Source: Fibrobacter sp. (GTDB lineage: Bacteria; Fibrobacterota; Fibrobacteria; Fibrobacterales; Fibrobacteraceae). Taken from it: 64,000 nucleotides of DNA. Positions 43,348 to 51,781 of this stretch are shown here, piece by piece; within the stretch, counting starts at the first letter, position 1, and every line of letters starts with the position of its first letter. The translations under genes and the position numbers were made by a program. The stretch lies in assembly GCF_017545445.1 (NCBI RefSeq), contig NZ_JAFWOM010000069.1:93502-157501 (forward strand). The letters are read 5' to 3'. The notes beneath the pieces were generated by a model that saw nothing but the letters and a program-made list of their open reading frames with translations, made no database searches and had not been told where the DNA came from.

Positions 43348-43494
43348 TTATTTGCTTTTCTTTTGGGCCTTTGGCTTTTCTTTTAGCGGAAAATTGAATC
43401 GCCCTTGGAGAACGCAGCCGTTAGCTCCCGGGTCGCATTCTTGTTTGCGTTTGTTGCAAAACGTTTCGCTTAAGTACTTGCATTCCCAGCTCAT
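43348..43494 (-). CDS. Small Cys-rich protein (48 aa), unknown function
   Basis: MSWECKYLSETFCNKRKQEC... 48 residues, ending in a Lys-rich tail (KEKPKAQKKSK). Four cysteines at 5, 13, 20 and 27 (C-x7-C-x6-C-x6-C) could bind a metal or an iron-sulfur cluster. A very good ribosome site, AAGGAG, lies 6 bp before the ATG, and a GC hairpin stands upstream at 43524-43542. I recognise no family. The strong ribosome site and Cys spacing make it a credible gene. Confidence 0.65.
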   Translation of the reverse strand: MSWECKYLSETFCNKRKQECDPGANGCVLQGRFNFPLKEKPKAQKKSK

Positions 43495-43523
43495 AAGCAC
43501 TCCTTCTTAAAGTGAGCTTGCAT

Positions 43524-43542
43524 GCCCCATTTGCGGGGCTTC
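43524..43542. terminator. GC-rich hairpin, possible terminator
   Basis: GCCCC-ATTTGC-GGGGC stem between the small Cys gene and the TTACATACTAAA repeats; the T-tract on the plus side (TTCTGCTTTT) is imperfect. Confidence 0.4.
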
Positions 43543-43591
43543 TGCTTTTAATTTAAACAAAAAAAGTCTGTTCGCAAAATTTTTGTTCATT

Positions 43592-43829
43592 TTACATACT
43601 AAAAACGGTTTTTGTGAAAATCTGAATGTAATTGAAGAATTGTTACTTTGTGTGTTACATACTAAAGATTTATTTTAAAGGTTTTAGTATGTAATTTTTG
43701 GTTCCAAAAGGTTGTTTTTTGGACTTTTGGGGCAAAAAAAATTGTTTGAAAGGGAAATTTTGGCTTTTTGGGGGCTTTTTTGTCTTTTTTTTACATACTA
43801 AAACGTCGATTTTTTGATTTAGTATGTAT
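43592..43829. repeat. Five copies of TTACATACTAAA in direct and inverted orientation
   Basis: TTACATACTAAA at 43592-43603, 43655-43666 and 43791-43802; its complement TTTAGTATGTAA at 43683-43694 and (last base changed) 43818-43829. Copies 2+3 and 4+5 form inverted pairs with 16 and 15 bp between. The surroundings are AT-rich non-coding DNA. Confidence 0.85.
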
Positions 43830-43898
43830 TGCTACAAAGTAACGCACTTTTGAGTGCGTATGATTCGGTAGTTTTCCACTCAAAGGATGATACTCGCT

Positions 43899-44933
43899 TT
43901 AATCAAAGCAAAGAGTGCGGCGGTACGGCGTGAAGCCTGCGTTTTGGATGAATGCTTCGGCTTGCTCGATGGTGGTGAGGCCGTGGTTCTTGAGCACGTT
44001 TTCTTCGATGACAATGCTGTTGATGTCGTCGGCGCCGGCGTGAAGTCCGAGTTCTCCGAGCGAAAGCCCCATGCCGAGGAGCGACACTTCGATGTGCGGG
44101 ACGTTGTCGAGGTACAGGCGGCTGAGTGCGAGCAACTTAAGGTATTCGTCGCCGCGAACGTGGCGGATGGGGAACTTGTCGGTCTGCGGCTGGAACGTCC
44201 AGACGACAAAGCTCTTGAAGCCGTGGGCAATGTCCTGCGTTTTGCGGACGTATTCGAGATGCTCGATGACTTCTTCGGCGGTTTCGGCACTGCCGATGAC
44301 GATGTTCGCGCTGCCGGGGAGTCCTTTCTTGTGGCAAGCGGCAAGCGTGTCGCACCACTGCTGCGCAGGGAGCTTTCTTGGACTCAAGATTTGACGCATG
44401 CGGTCGGAGAGAATTTCTGCACCGGCGCCTGGAACGGAACTGAGGCCCGCTTCCTTGAAAATGTCAAGCAGTTCATCAAGTGAAATGTTGTTGAATTCGG
44501 CAATGCGGACAAGTTCTACAGGTGAAAAACCGCGGACTTTGACGCCCAATTCCTGCGTGAGCATTTTCAGTACGTCGGTGTAGTAGCTGAGCGGAATTTC
44601 CTTGTTGACTCCGCCTTGCAAAAAAATCTGGTCGGCGCCTTTGGCTTTCGCTTCGAGTGTCTTTTGGCGGATTTCGTCCAAACTCAAGACGTATGCTTCG
44701 GGGCTGTGGGCTGGGCGGCAAAAACTGCAAAAGCTGCAAGTCACTTCGCAAACGTTCGTGTAGTTCACGATGCGGAATGCTGTGTAGCCCACGCGGTTTC
44801 CGGGAAGTTTTGCTTTGCGTACGGTATCGGCAGCCTCGACGACTTCTGTCCACGGGACGTTCGTTAAAATTTCGAGACCTTCCACAGGCGTCAACCGCTC
44901 TTGAGCAATAGCTTTTTTCAACAAGGAATTCAT
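43899..44933 (-). CDS. mqnC: Cyclic dehypoxanthinyl futalosine synthase (MqnC)
   Basis: 344 residues. MqnC is the radical SAM enzyme that cyclises dehypoxanthine futalosine in the futalosine route to menaquinone. Motif C62-x3-C66-x2-C69 in NYTNVCEVTCSFCSF; FLQGGVN, FSPVEL, ADDINSIVIEENV and the final TPYRRTL agree with MqnC better than with the related MqnE. It implies that this organism makes menaquinone without MenF-D. No other mqn gene is in the window. Confidence 0.88.
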   Translation of the reverse strand: MNSLLKKAIAQERLTPVEGLEILTNVPWTEVVEAADTVRKAKLPGNRVGYTAFRIVNYTNVCEVTCSFCSFCRPAHSPEAYVLSLDEIRQKTLEAKAKGADQIFLQGGVNKEIPLSYYTDVLKMLTQELGVKVRGFSPVELVRIAEFNNISLDELLDIFKEAGLSSVPGAGAEILSDRMRQILSPRKLPAQQWCDTLAACHKKGLPGSANIVIGSAETAEEVIEHLEYVRKTQDIAHGFKSFVVWTFQPQTDKFPIRHVRGDEYLKLLALSRLYLDNVPHIEVSLLGMGLSLGELGLHAGADDINSIVIEENVLKNHGLTTIEQAEAFIQNAGFTPYRRTLCFD

Positions 44934-45774
44934 CGATTAAATAATAGAAAAGGTTACAGGTTATAGGTTATAGGTTTTAGGAAAAGAATCATGCACTTCG
45001 TGCATCTGGGTGGCGTAGTCGCGATTATTGCTCTTTCGTTTAATCTACCACTAACCACTGTTTACTCACCGCTAGTTAGGTAATAGGTCTTAGGTTGTAG
45101 GGGTTAGGGATTAGCAATGAGCGCGCTTTGCTTTGGGCTATGGGCACGCTCGTGAACTCGCTCTGTGCACGCTTCGCTTTGACGCCTTCGGCGTCCGCGG
45201 CTGCACTCGGTCATAGAAAATGCAAGCATTTTCTGCGACACTCGTTTTGCACGCTTTTGGGCTGTTCTAATTACAATAACCTCATACCCTAAAGCACCGA
45301 AGGTGCGACCCCATACCTCATACCTACTATCGGTCACTGGATCCCCTCCCTAACGGTCGAGGATGACTGCGAAGAATTAACTAACAACTAATGACCAATG
45401 ACCAACTTCTACTGCCTACTAACCACTAATCACTAACCACCAACCACTAATCTTTCGTCTTTAGTCTCTCGTCTTTCGTCTAAAAATGTTTCCTAAAATA
45501 AACATTTGTTGCGATTTCTACAATGCGTTGTTAGAGTAACCAACGAGTAATTATTTTTTTCACGAACGAAAAATGTACTTTTATTATTTTTAGCGTGGGT
45601 TTTAAGGCTCGCAAAAATAAAAAAATGGGTGGAATAGCCCGAATCTTTTTGTAAAAAGAAGATTTTTGTGTTTTTGTTAGTCCATTATTTACATAAAAAA
45701 GAGTGAAAATCGCTCATTTTTAAGTAGATTTTGGTCATCGTAGGCCTAAAAGAAAACATATAAACGGAGTTATT
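44934..45774. other. Long intergenic region with small repeats
   Basis: 841 bp without a gene. 44945-45110 has GGTTATAGGTTATAGG-like text; 45181-45260 is a relative of the 79-bp element at 15729-15807 (GACGCC-TTC-GGCGTC and AGAAAATG-CAAG-CATTTTCT hairpins); 45340-45367 is a fragment of the GGATCCCCTCCCTAACGG repeat; 45415-45450 has ACTAACC/ACTAATC heptamers. 45480-45774 is AT-rich and must hold the promoter of the DUF4956 operon; I see no clear TATATT box there. Confidence 0.6.
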
Positions 45775-46458
45775 ATGCTTGACCTTCTTGCTGTCCAGTC
45801 CAGCACAACAAACGCAACGATCATTACGCTCGCTTATACCTTGATCCTTGCTTTCATTCTGTCTTCTTCAATCGCATGGACGTACGAAAAAACGTTCCTC
45901 GGGCTTTCCTATTCCCGCAACTTCGTCCAGGGTATCGTCTTGAGTGCGGTTGCGGCTTCGATGATTATGCAGGCCATCGGCGATAACGTCGGTCGCGGCC
46001 TCGGCATGATGGGCGCCCTCTCGGTCGTCCGCTTCCGTACGAGCTTCAAGGACCCGCGAGACATTATGTTCATCTTTGCCGCTCTAGGTGCGGGTATCGG
46101 TTGTGGCGTTTATGCCTGGGGTGCCGCAGTCGGCGGTACGTTTGCGTTCTGCTGTGTCGCTTTCCTTCTTTCGCGTACGGGGCTTGGTACAAAGCACTTC
46201 TTTGACGGTATGCTCCGCTTTGCACTCCCGAACGAACCGAAAGTCCGTGGTCAGGTTGAAGATATCATGAAGGGCAACTTGAAGACGTTTATTTTGATAA
46301 CGATGCGCGAAGTCGATGGCGGTGCCCGCTTGGACGTCGCCTACCAGATCCGCCTCCGTGCGACAAAGCCTGCAGCCGAAATCCTCACGATGCTTTCGAA
46401 AATCGAAGGCATTTCGGATGTCCAGTTCATGATGCAAGACGCTACGACGGAAATGTAA
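45775..46458 (+). CDS. DUF4956 membrane protein
   Basis: 227 residues. Four membrane segments in the first ~140 residues (IITLAYTLILAFILSSSIAW, NFVQGIVLSAVAASMIMQAI, FIFAALGAGIGCGVYAWG, GTFAFCCVAFLL), with the DUF4956 hallmark GMMGALSVVRFRTSFKDPRD between. The C-terminal ~80 residues form a small soluble ACT-like domain. In other bacteria DUF4956 genes lie next to VTC-domain and CotH/lamin-tail genes; here too (49001, 49863). First gene of a five-gene operon, with ribosome site ACGGAG. Confidence 0.87.
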   Translation: MLDLLAVQSSTTNATIITLAYTLILAFILSSSIAWTYEKTFLGLSYSRNFVQGIVLSAVAASMIMQAIGDNVGRGLGMMGALSVVRFRTSFKDPRDIMFIFAALGAGIGCGVYAWGAAVGGTFAFCCVAFLLSRTGLGTKHFFDGMLRFALPNEPKVRGQVEDIMKGNLKTFILITMREVDGGARLDVAYQIRLRATKPAAEILTMLSKIEGISDVQFMMQDATTEM

Positions 46459-46471
46459 GGAGGAATGAGAA

Positions 46472-47587
46472 ATGAATAAACTTGAAGATTTCCTCGATAA
46501 TTTCTGGAACACTCACAAGAACAATGCGGGTGTCGCCTACGTTTATACCCACAAGCTTTCGATTGCCTGGATTCTCTGCGTCGTTTTCGCCGTAATCCTT
46601 GGCTTTGTCTATCAGGGCAAGGTCGCCATGTTCCGTGGCATTGCCGAATCGAGCGAAACGATTATCAGCCTCCCGAGCCCGACCGAAATCGTCAAGGTCT
46701 ATGTGGTGCCGGGCCAGGAAGTCAAGGCTGGCGATACCCTCGTGGTCATCAACCGCCCGGACCTCACGCTCCGCATTGCCGAACTCACTCGTGAACTCGA
46801 CGCTCTCGAAGGCCGCAGCAACTTGAGTTCTGCTGAAATCGACCAGAAGGTTGCCGAAGTCAAGGCCAACCTCGAAACCCGCCGCTTGGCTTTGAATGCT
46901 GAAATCCGCAACCTTGAAACGGAGTACGAAAGCAACAAGGCCATTTCCGCGAAGCTCAAGAGCCTCTCCAACTCGAAGTCCAAGTCCGAAGGCACCGATG
47001 CCATGGCTATGCGCATCAAGAGCCTCAAGAACGAATTGAACCTCGCTACCAAGAGCGCCAACGAACAAATCGCCCTCCTCCGTGGCAGTGGCCGTCTCCA
47101 GAAGTCTAGCGGCAAGAGCGAAGCTGCCAACATCCGCAAGGAACTCGCCGAAATGCGCAAGCAGCAGCAAGAACTCACCCAGATTGCAAAAGAAAACTGG
47201 GTCGTAGGCGACGTGAACGTCCGCGATGGCGAAAAGGTTTCGAGCTTTGCCCCGATCGTGACGCTTGCCCACAAGTCTCCGACGCTCATCCGTGGCTACA
47301 TCAACGAACAGATTTACAAGAACACGAAGATTGGCGAAGCCGTGAAAGTGACTACCTTGACCGGTGCCGGAAAGGGCGTGGTTGGCGAAGTTGTCGGTCT
47401 TTCGAGCCGTATCGTGCCGTTCCCGACCCGTATGTGGAAGATGCCTGAACTGCCGGTCTATGGTCGCGAAGTGACCATCAAGATTCCCGAAGACAACGAG
47501 TTCTTGCTGGGCGAAATGGTCACTATCACTGAAACGAGCATCCGCAATTTGCAAAAGCAGAATCAGCAACAGAAGGCTAAGAAATAA
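46472..47587 (+). CDS. HlyD/EmrA-type periplasmic adaptor
   Basis: 371 residues. One N-terminal membrane anchor (LSIAWILCVVFAVILGFVYQG), then a barrel-sandwich half (IVKVYVVPGQEVKAGDTLVVINR), a coiled coil of ~130 residues (TLRIAELTRELDALEG ... ELAEMRKQQQELTQIA), the second half-motif (WVVGDVNVRDGEKVSSFAPIVTLA) and a beta-barrel part. This is the plan of membrane-fusion proteins that link an inner-membrane pump to a TolC-type channel. AGGAGG lies before the ATG, 13 bp after the DUF4956 gene. Confidence 0.87.
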   Translation: MNKLEDFLDNFWNTHKNNAGVAYVYTHKLSIAWILCVVFAVILGFVYQGKVAMFRGIAESSETIISLPSPTEIVKVYVVPGQEVKAGDTLVVINRPDLTLRIAELTRELDALEGRSNLSSAEIDQKVAEVKANLETRRLALNAEIRNLETEYESNKAISAKLKSLSNSKSKSEGTDAMAMRIKSLKNELNLATKSANEQIALLRGSGRLQKSSGKSEAANIRKELAEMRKQQQELTQIAKENWVVGDVNVRDGEKVSSFAPIVTLAHKSPTLIRGYINEQIYKNTKIGEAVKVTTLTGAGKGVVGEVVGLSSRIVPFPTRMWKMPELPVYGREVTIKIPEDNEFLLGEMVTITETSIRNLQKQNQQQKAKK

Positions 47588-48997
47588 ATGAAAAATGTGA
47601 CTTTAATATCGCTTGCGCTCTCTGCGGCTGCAATCGCTAGCCCCCTTACTTGGGAGCGTCTTGTCGAATCCGCTAAGGACGATCCGAAGTATCAGGCTGC
47701 GGAAAAACGTTCCGAGGCGATGTCTGCTAACCGCAACCTCAAGCTTTGGGATAAGCTTGAACTCCGTTACCAGTTGGACGGTTTCAGCTTTGCAAAGCAC
47801 GACTTTGAACTTCGTGTAACGCCGCAGGCCTTTGGTGAACGCACTGCCGACAAGGAACACTTTGAGGCTGTAAAGAACTATCAGGCGGCCCGCTTTGCCG
47901 TTGAACGTTCGACGCTCCTTTATGACCGCTATGAACGTGGCGTGCGTTACGTGTTGCGCAAGAAGATTAACGAAATCAACAAGCAGCTTTTGCAAGTCAA
48001 TAGCGACCGCATTGAAGTGCTCCACCTCAAGGCCGGTTCCGCTTCGTTCAGTGCCGAAGACTTGATGACCTCTCTCGAAAAGAACGCCTCGCTCAAGTCG
48101 AACCTCCTTTCGGACAGTACCGCACTCCGCGATGCTGAACTCAAGCTGAAAATTTGGGTGCCGGACTTTGATGGTGTCGATCTCGATTCAACGTTTATGC
48201 CATCCATGGAAGAACTTGCCGAGTTCCTGAGAAATGGAGTGACTGTCGATGAAAACTTCCCGCTGGTAGCTCTTGCAAAGGGCAAGCGCGATTCCGACAT
48301 TTCCAAGGCTAAGCAGGACGCGAGCAAGGACCGCGACTACATTTCGCACATCGGTATCGGTTACTCGCTCCAGATTGAATCCTTGATGGAAAAGTACAAG
48401 GATTTGGGCTACAATGACGTGAAAAAAACGAAGTATAACCAGTACTATAATGAGTTCATGAAAAATAATTGTATTAGCGTCGTTGATGGAGAATGTGCTC
48501 GTTATGCAGACGCTGAAGCAGTTTCTGCATACACGCTCAGAAAGCTTGTTGCCGAGAGTGACGATCGCAAGACTGCGGACAAGTTCTTCGTGAACCTCGC
48601 GTTCCGCTTGCCGTTCTTCGACAGCAACAAGGATGCAACGCTTCGTGAGCAGATTGCCGTTCTTGACGCCGAAAGCGATTACTTGGACGATGTCCGCGAA
48701 GTGAACCAGAAAGTTGCTCGCTTGACCGAAGAAGTCCTCACGCTTATCGACCAGTGGAAGGTCTTGAAGGACTATGCCGAACAGGTGAACGCTAGCGGCT
48801 TCATGGAACAGTTCGCCCGCAATGCTGGTTCTGACCCGCTTTTGCTCCTCCGTGCCCGTGAAAGCTCTCTCGAAAGCGACTTGAAGGCTGCTAAGCTTGA
48901 ATACGATATCTATGCCCGCTACTTGGCTTTGCTCGACTATGCCGGTGGCCTTGCCCGTCAAGATGTTTCAAACCATCTTCGTGAAGGAATCAGGTAG
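47588..48997 (+). CDS. TolC-like outer-membrane factor (divergent)
   Basis: 469 residues with a signal peptide (residues 1-17, cleavage near AIASPL). Almost wholly helical with heptad patterns; short beta-rich segments FELRVTPQAF and FFVNLAFRLPFF sit where TolC proteins have their membrane barrel strands. A repeat relation between halves fits the OMF fold. Similarity is structural rather than motif-based, so the family call is moderate. It starts immediately after the adaptor stop and is the logical outer-membrane partner for it. Confidence 0.72.
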   Translation: MKNVTLISLALSAAAIASPLTWERLVESAKDDPKYQAAEKRSEAMSANRNLKLWDKLELRYQLDGFSFAKHDFELRVTPQAFGERTADKEHFEAVKNYQAARFAVERSTLLYDRYERGVRYVLRKKINEINKQLLQVNSDRIEVLHLKAGSASFSAEDLMTSLEKNASLKSNLLSDSTALRDAELKLKIWVPDFDGVDLDSTFMPSMEELAEFLRNGVTVDENFPLVALAKGKRDSDISKAKQDASKDRDYISHIGIGYSLQIESLMEKYKDLGYNDVKKTKYNQYYNEFMKNNCISVVDGECARYADAEAVSAYTLRKLVAESDDRKTADKFFVNLAFRLPFFDSNKDATLREQIAVLDAESDYLDDVREVNQKVARLTEEVLTLIDQWKVLKDYAEQVNASGFMEQFARNAGSDPLLLLRARESSLESDLKAAKLEYDIYARYLALLDYAGGLARQDVSNHLREGIR

Positions 48998-49000
48998 TTT

Positions 49001-49819
49001 ATGGCCGAGGCCCGCGGATTCAGTCTTCTCGAACGCTTCGAACTGAAGTACCATATCCCCGTCGAATGGGCGGATAGGATTGGTGCGTTCTTGGCTCCGT
49101 ATTGCGAAGAAGACTACTATTCCAAGATTACTCCGGGTGGATTCTACTGGATTACGAATCTTTACCTCGATACGCCGTCGTGGACGTTCCTTGGCTGGAA
49201 AAAGAAACAGCTTCTGGACCGTTTCAACATGCGTATCCGCACGTACGGCGAGCACCCTTCTCAAGACGGTACGTTCCATTTTGAAGTCAAACGCAAGATT
49301 CGCAATATTTGCTACAAGAGCCGCGCTACCATCAAGGGAATCAATCCGGGCGAAGTCTGGCACATGAAGCCTGACGAATGGCCGTGCAAGAGCAGTAAAG
49401 ACCGCATGTACCTCAAGGATTATTTGTACAAGACGGAACTTTACGGGGCGCATCCGCGTCTTTTGACGCAGTACAAACGCCGTGCTTGGTTCGGACTCCG
49501 CGAAGAGTATTCCCGTGTGACGATTGACACAGGCATGCGTTTCCGCGAAGAAAACGGTTTTGACTACACGGTGGATCCGCAGTACATGCATTCCACAGGA
49601 ATACCTCGATTTTTCCAGCCGGGTTGCGATGCCGTGCTTGAACTCAAGTGCCCGGCAGCCCAGATGCCGTACTGGATGTTCGACTTGATTCGTGCATTGA
49701 ATTTAAAGCATGGTGCATTCTCCAAGTTCGGAAATGCGGCCGCAGAATGGAAACGTGTTTACGAAAACCCGAGACGTTTCAAAAGTCCATATTGGACTCG
49801 TCTTGCGGGGAATTTTTAA
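49001..49819 (+). CDS. VTC-domain polyphosphate polymerase-like protein
   Basis: 272 residues, a single VTC (TTM-type tunnel) domain. In yeast Vtc4 this domain makes polyphosphate from ATP inside a beta-barrel tunnel. Expected residues are there: E14-x-K16 in RFELKYHI, LYLDT, R78-x-R80-x-Y82 in NMRIRTYG, E95-x-K97 in HFEVKRK, K106 in YKSR, R160/R161 in QYKRRAW, D176 in VTIDTG and E214-x-K216 in VLELKCP. No membrane segment, so it must work with another protein, probably DUF4956, to pass its product out. It starts 4 bp after the OMF gene. Confidence 0.9.
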   Translation: MAEARGFSLLERFELKYHIPVEWADRIGAFLAPYCEEDYYSKITPGGFYWITNLYLDTPSWTFLGWKKKQLLDRFNMRIRTYGEHPSQDGTFHFEVKRKIRNICYKSRATIKGINPGEVWHMKPDEWPCKSSKDRMYLKDYLYKTELYGAHPRLLTQYKRRAWFGLREEYSRVTIDTGMRFREENGFDYTVDPQYMHSTGIPRFFQPGCDAVLELKCPAAQMPYWMFDLIRALNLKHGAFSKFGNAAAEWKRVYENPRRFKSPYWTRLAGNF

Positions 49820-49862
49820 TGTAGATTTAATTTGATAAGGTTTTAAAAAAAGGAAGGCGCTT

Positions 49863-51587
49863 ATGAATACCAAAAAATGGCTTGCAGTTGGCACTTGTGT
49901 CTCTGTAATGGGTATGTTCTCAGCCTGCTCTGACGACGAAAGTGGTCCTGTCAATCCTCCGGTTGAACTGTCTAGCAGTTCTGTGGCGACTGTCCCGGGT
50001 TCTTCTGAAACGTTGCCGCCGAGCAGCAGTGTTGACAACCCGACTCCTTCTTCGGCTATTGTCCCGACATCGTCTTCAATTGGCGCTGTTCCGATGTCCA
50101 GTTCGAATTTTGATGATTCCTTGGATGTATCCATAACCAATATGGGTGTTTCGGAAATCATGTACAATGCTCCGGACAAATCGGATTTGGAATGGGTCGA
50201 AGTCTATATCAAGAAAGGCCCGGATATTGACAATATGCAGTTGAACAATCTCCGTTTAGATGGTGCTGTCAACTTTGCATTCCCGGCAGAGCCTTTGAAA
50301 AATGGTCAGTATGTCATCGTGACAAACAATGTTGACTTGTTCAAGCAGACTTATAAGAATTTGCCTGCTGGGTGCCGCGTCTTTGGACCGTGGGATAAGG
50401 ACCCGAAGACGGGTGCTGTTGCAAAACTCGTGAATGAAGGCGATGTTGTCGATGTCAAGCTCAAGGGCGAAGGTGACGTGAGCGCAGCTTTCAGTAATGA
50501 ACCTCCTTGGCCGAGCCTTGCTGACGGTAACGGCAGAACGCTCGTGTATAAGGGTTCTGGTAACGAAGCCGACCCGACTTCTTGGGGGGCAAGTGCTGTT
50601 GCCAATGGTAATCCGTGCTCTGGAGACGATAAGGTTCTCGATGCTTCTACTGTTCGCTTGAACGAAATCAAGCCGTATGTTCTTGGAACTACAGATGGCT
50701 GGATTGAACTCTACAACTATGGCGATGCTCCTGTCGATGTCAAGGGCTGGGAACTTGAAGCCAAGTTGAAGGGTAAAAAGTGGACTGTCGGCGGCGCTAA
50801 TACCGTTGTTCCGGCCAAGGGTTATTTGCTTCTTGAAGCGACTGAAGCCGTGTTTGGTGATGGCCTTTATTTGAGCACGAATGGCGATGAAATTTATCTG
50901 TACGAAGTTGCTGGTGGTGCTCGCACGGGTAAAGAAACAAGCCTTATGCTTTCTGCTGGCCAGCAGTCTAGCGGTGTCGTGGATGTTGCCGGTACTACGG
51001 CTCAGGGGGCCATGGCGACGGAAACTCCGGGTGCCGCAAACTCTGCATTGAAAGCGGGCCCGATTTTCATCAGTGAAATCCATTACCACGAAAACGAACA
51101 AGACCTTAATGATTTGGAATTCCTTGAACTTGTGAACAAAGGAACTGCTGAAGTCGCTTTGGTCGAAAGCATCAACAACACTCCGCAAGGCTGGAAAGTC
51201 GAAGGCATCAATATGGAATTTGCTGCTGGAGATGCTATCCCGGCCGGAGGAAAAATGGTGCTGTTTGGCGATTCTCTTAAAGGGAAGGACGCTTTGCTCC
51301 GTGCTCGTTACGGCTTTGATGAATCTGTGTTAATCCGTTACTATGCCGGTAAACTCTCGAACCGCGGCGAAACTGTTGCTGTGAAAAAGCCCTATTCGTT
51401 TGTTACGAGATCCGATGGCACGAAGCAGTGGTATTATGAAATTTCTGATGCTACGCTCTACAGTGACCGTTGGCCTAACATGGGTGAAACTGATGGCAAG
51501 GGCAAGAGCCTCAATCGTAAGGAATTTACAACGATGGGTTATGGCTACACCTCTTGGGAAGCGAAAGATCCGACTCCGGGCAAGTAA
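49863..51587 (+). CDS. Lipoprotein with three lamin-tail domains
   Basis: 574 residues. Lipoprotein signal with Cys22 (MFSAC-SDDE), then a Ser-rich linker to about residue 85. Three lamin-tail (LTD) beta-sandwich domains follow, each starting with a conserved (I/L)(S/N)E(I/I)xx motif: VSEIMYNAPDKSDLEWVEVYI (~97), RLNEIKPYVLGTTDGWIELYN (~264) and ISEIHYHENEQDLNDLEFLELVN (~403). LTDs in bacteria occur in exported proteins, often fused to CotH kinases; no kinase domain is present here. It is the last gene of the operon, and probably sits on the cell surface or outer membrane. Confidence 0.85.
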   Translation: MNTKKWLAVGTCVSVMGMFSACSDDESGPVNPPVELSSSSVATVPGSSETLPPSSSVDNPTPSSAIVPTSSSIGAVPMSSSNFDDSLDVSITNMGVSEIMYNAPDKSDLEWVEVYIKKGPDIDNMQLNNLRLDGAVNFAFPAEPLKNGQYVIVTNNVDLFKQTYKNLPAGCRVFGPWDKDPKTGAVAKLVNEGDVVDVKLKGEGDVSAAFSNEPPWPSLADGNGRTLVYKGSGNEADPTSWGASAVANGNPCSGDDKVLDASTVRLNEIKPYVLGTTDGWIELYNYGDAPVDVKGWELEAKLKGKKWTVGGANTVVPAKGYLLLEATEAVFGDGLYLSTNGDEIYLYEVAGGARTGKETSLMLSAGQQSSGVVDVAGTTAQGAMATETPGAANSALKAGPIFISEIHYHENEQDLNDLEFLELVNKGTAEVALVESINNTPQGWKVEGINMEFAAGDAIPAGGKMVLFGDSLKGKDALLRARYGFDESVLIRYYAGKLSNRGETVAVKKPYSFVTRSDGTKQWYYEISDATLYSDRWPNMGETDGKGKSLNRKEFTTMGYGYTSWEAKDPTPGK

Positions 51588-51619
51588 ATTTATATAAGAC
51601 TGGCACCCCAGCCATTCCC

Positions 51620-51660
51620 TTTATGCTGTCACCCCGGCCACTGTGCCGGGGTCTGTTATA
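51620..51660. repeat. Dispersed CCCCGGCC-ACTGT-GCCGGGG palindrome
   Basis: GTCACCCCGGC-CACT-GTGCCGGGGTC, same family as at 34803 and 61875. Located between the lamin-tail gene and its terminator. Confidence 0.6.
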
Positions 51661-51681
51661 TTCATTTTGAGTTTTAAGCCA

Positions 51682-51713
51682 AAAGTTCTGACATTTCGTC
51701 GGAACTTTTTTTA
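51682..51713 (+). terminator. Terminator of the DUF4956-VTC operon
   Basis: AAAAGTTC(T)GAC-ATTTC-GTC(G)GAACTTTT followed by T's. Confidence 0.85.
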
Positions 51714-51781
51714 TTACATGAAGGGTTTACGTCGTTTTGGAATTGTTGACAGCGAAATGTTTTTGTATTATTTATTTAGCT

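Noticed and set aside
46442..47569. A 375-codon minus-strand frame
   Set aside because: Antisense to the HlyD-type adaptor, caused by its strong C-ending codon bias.
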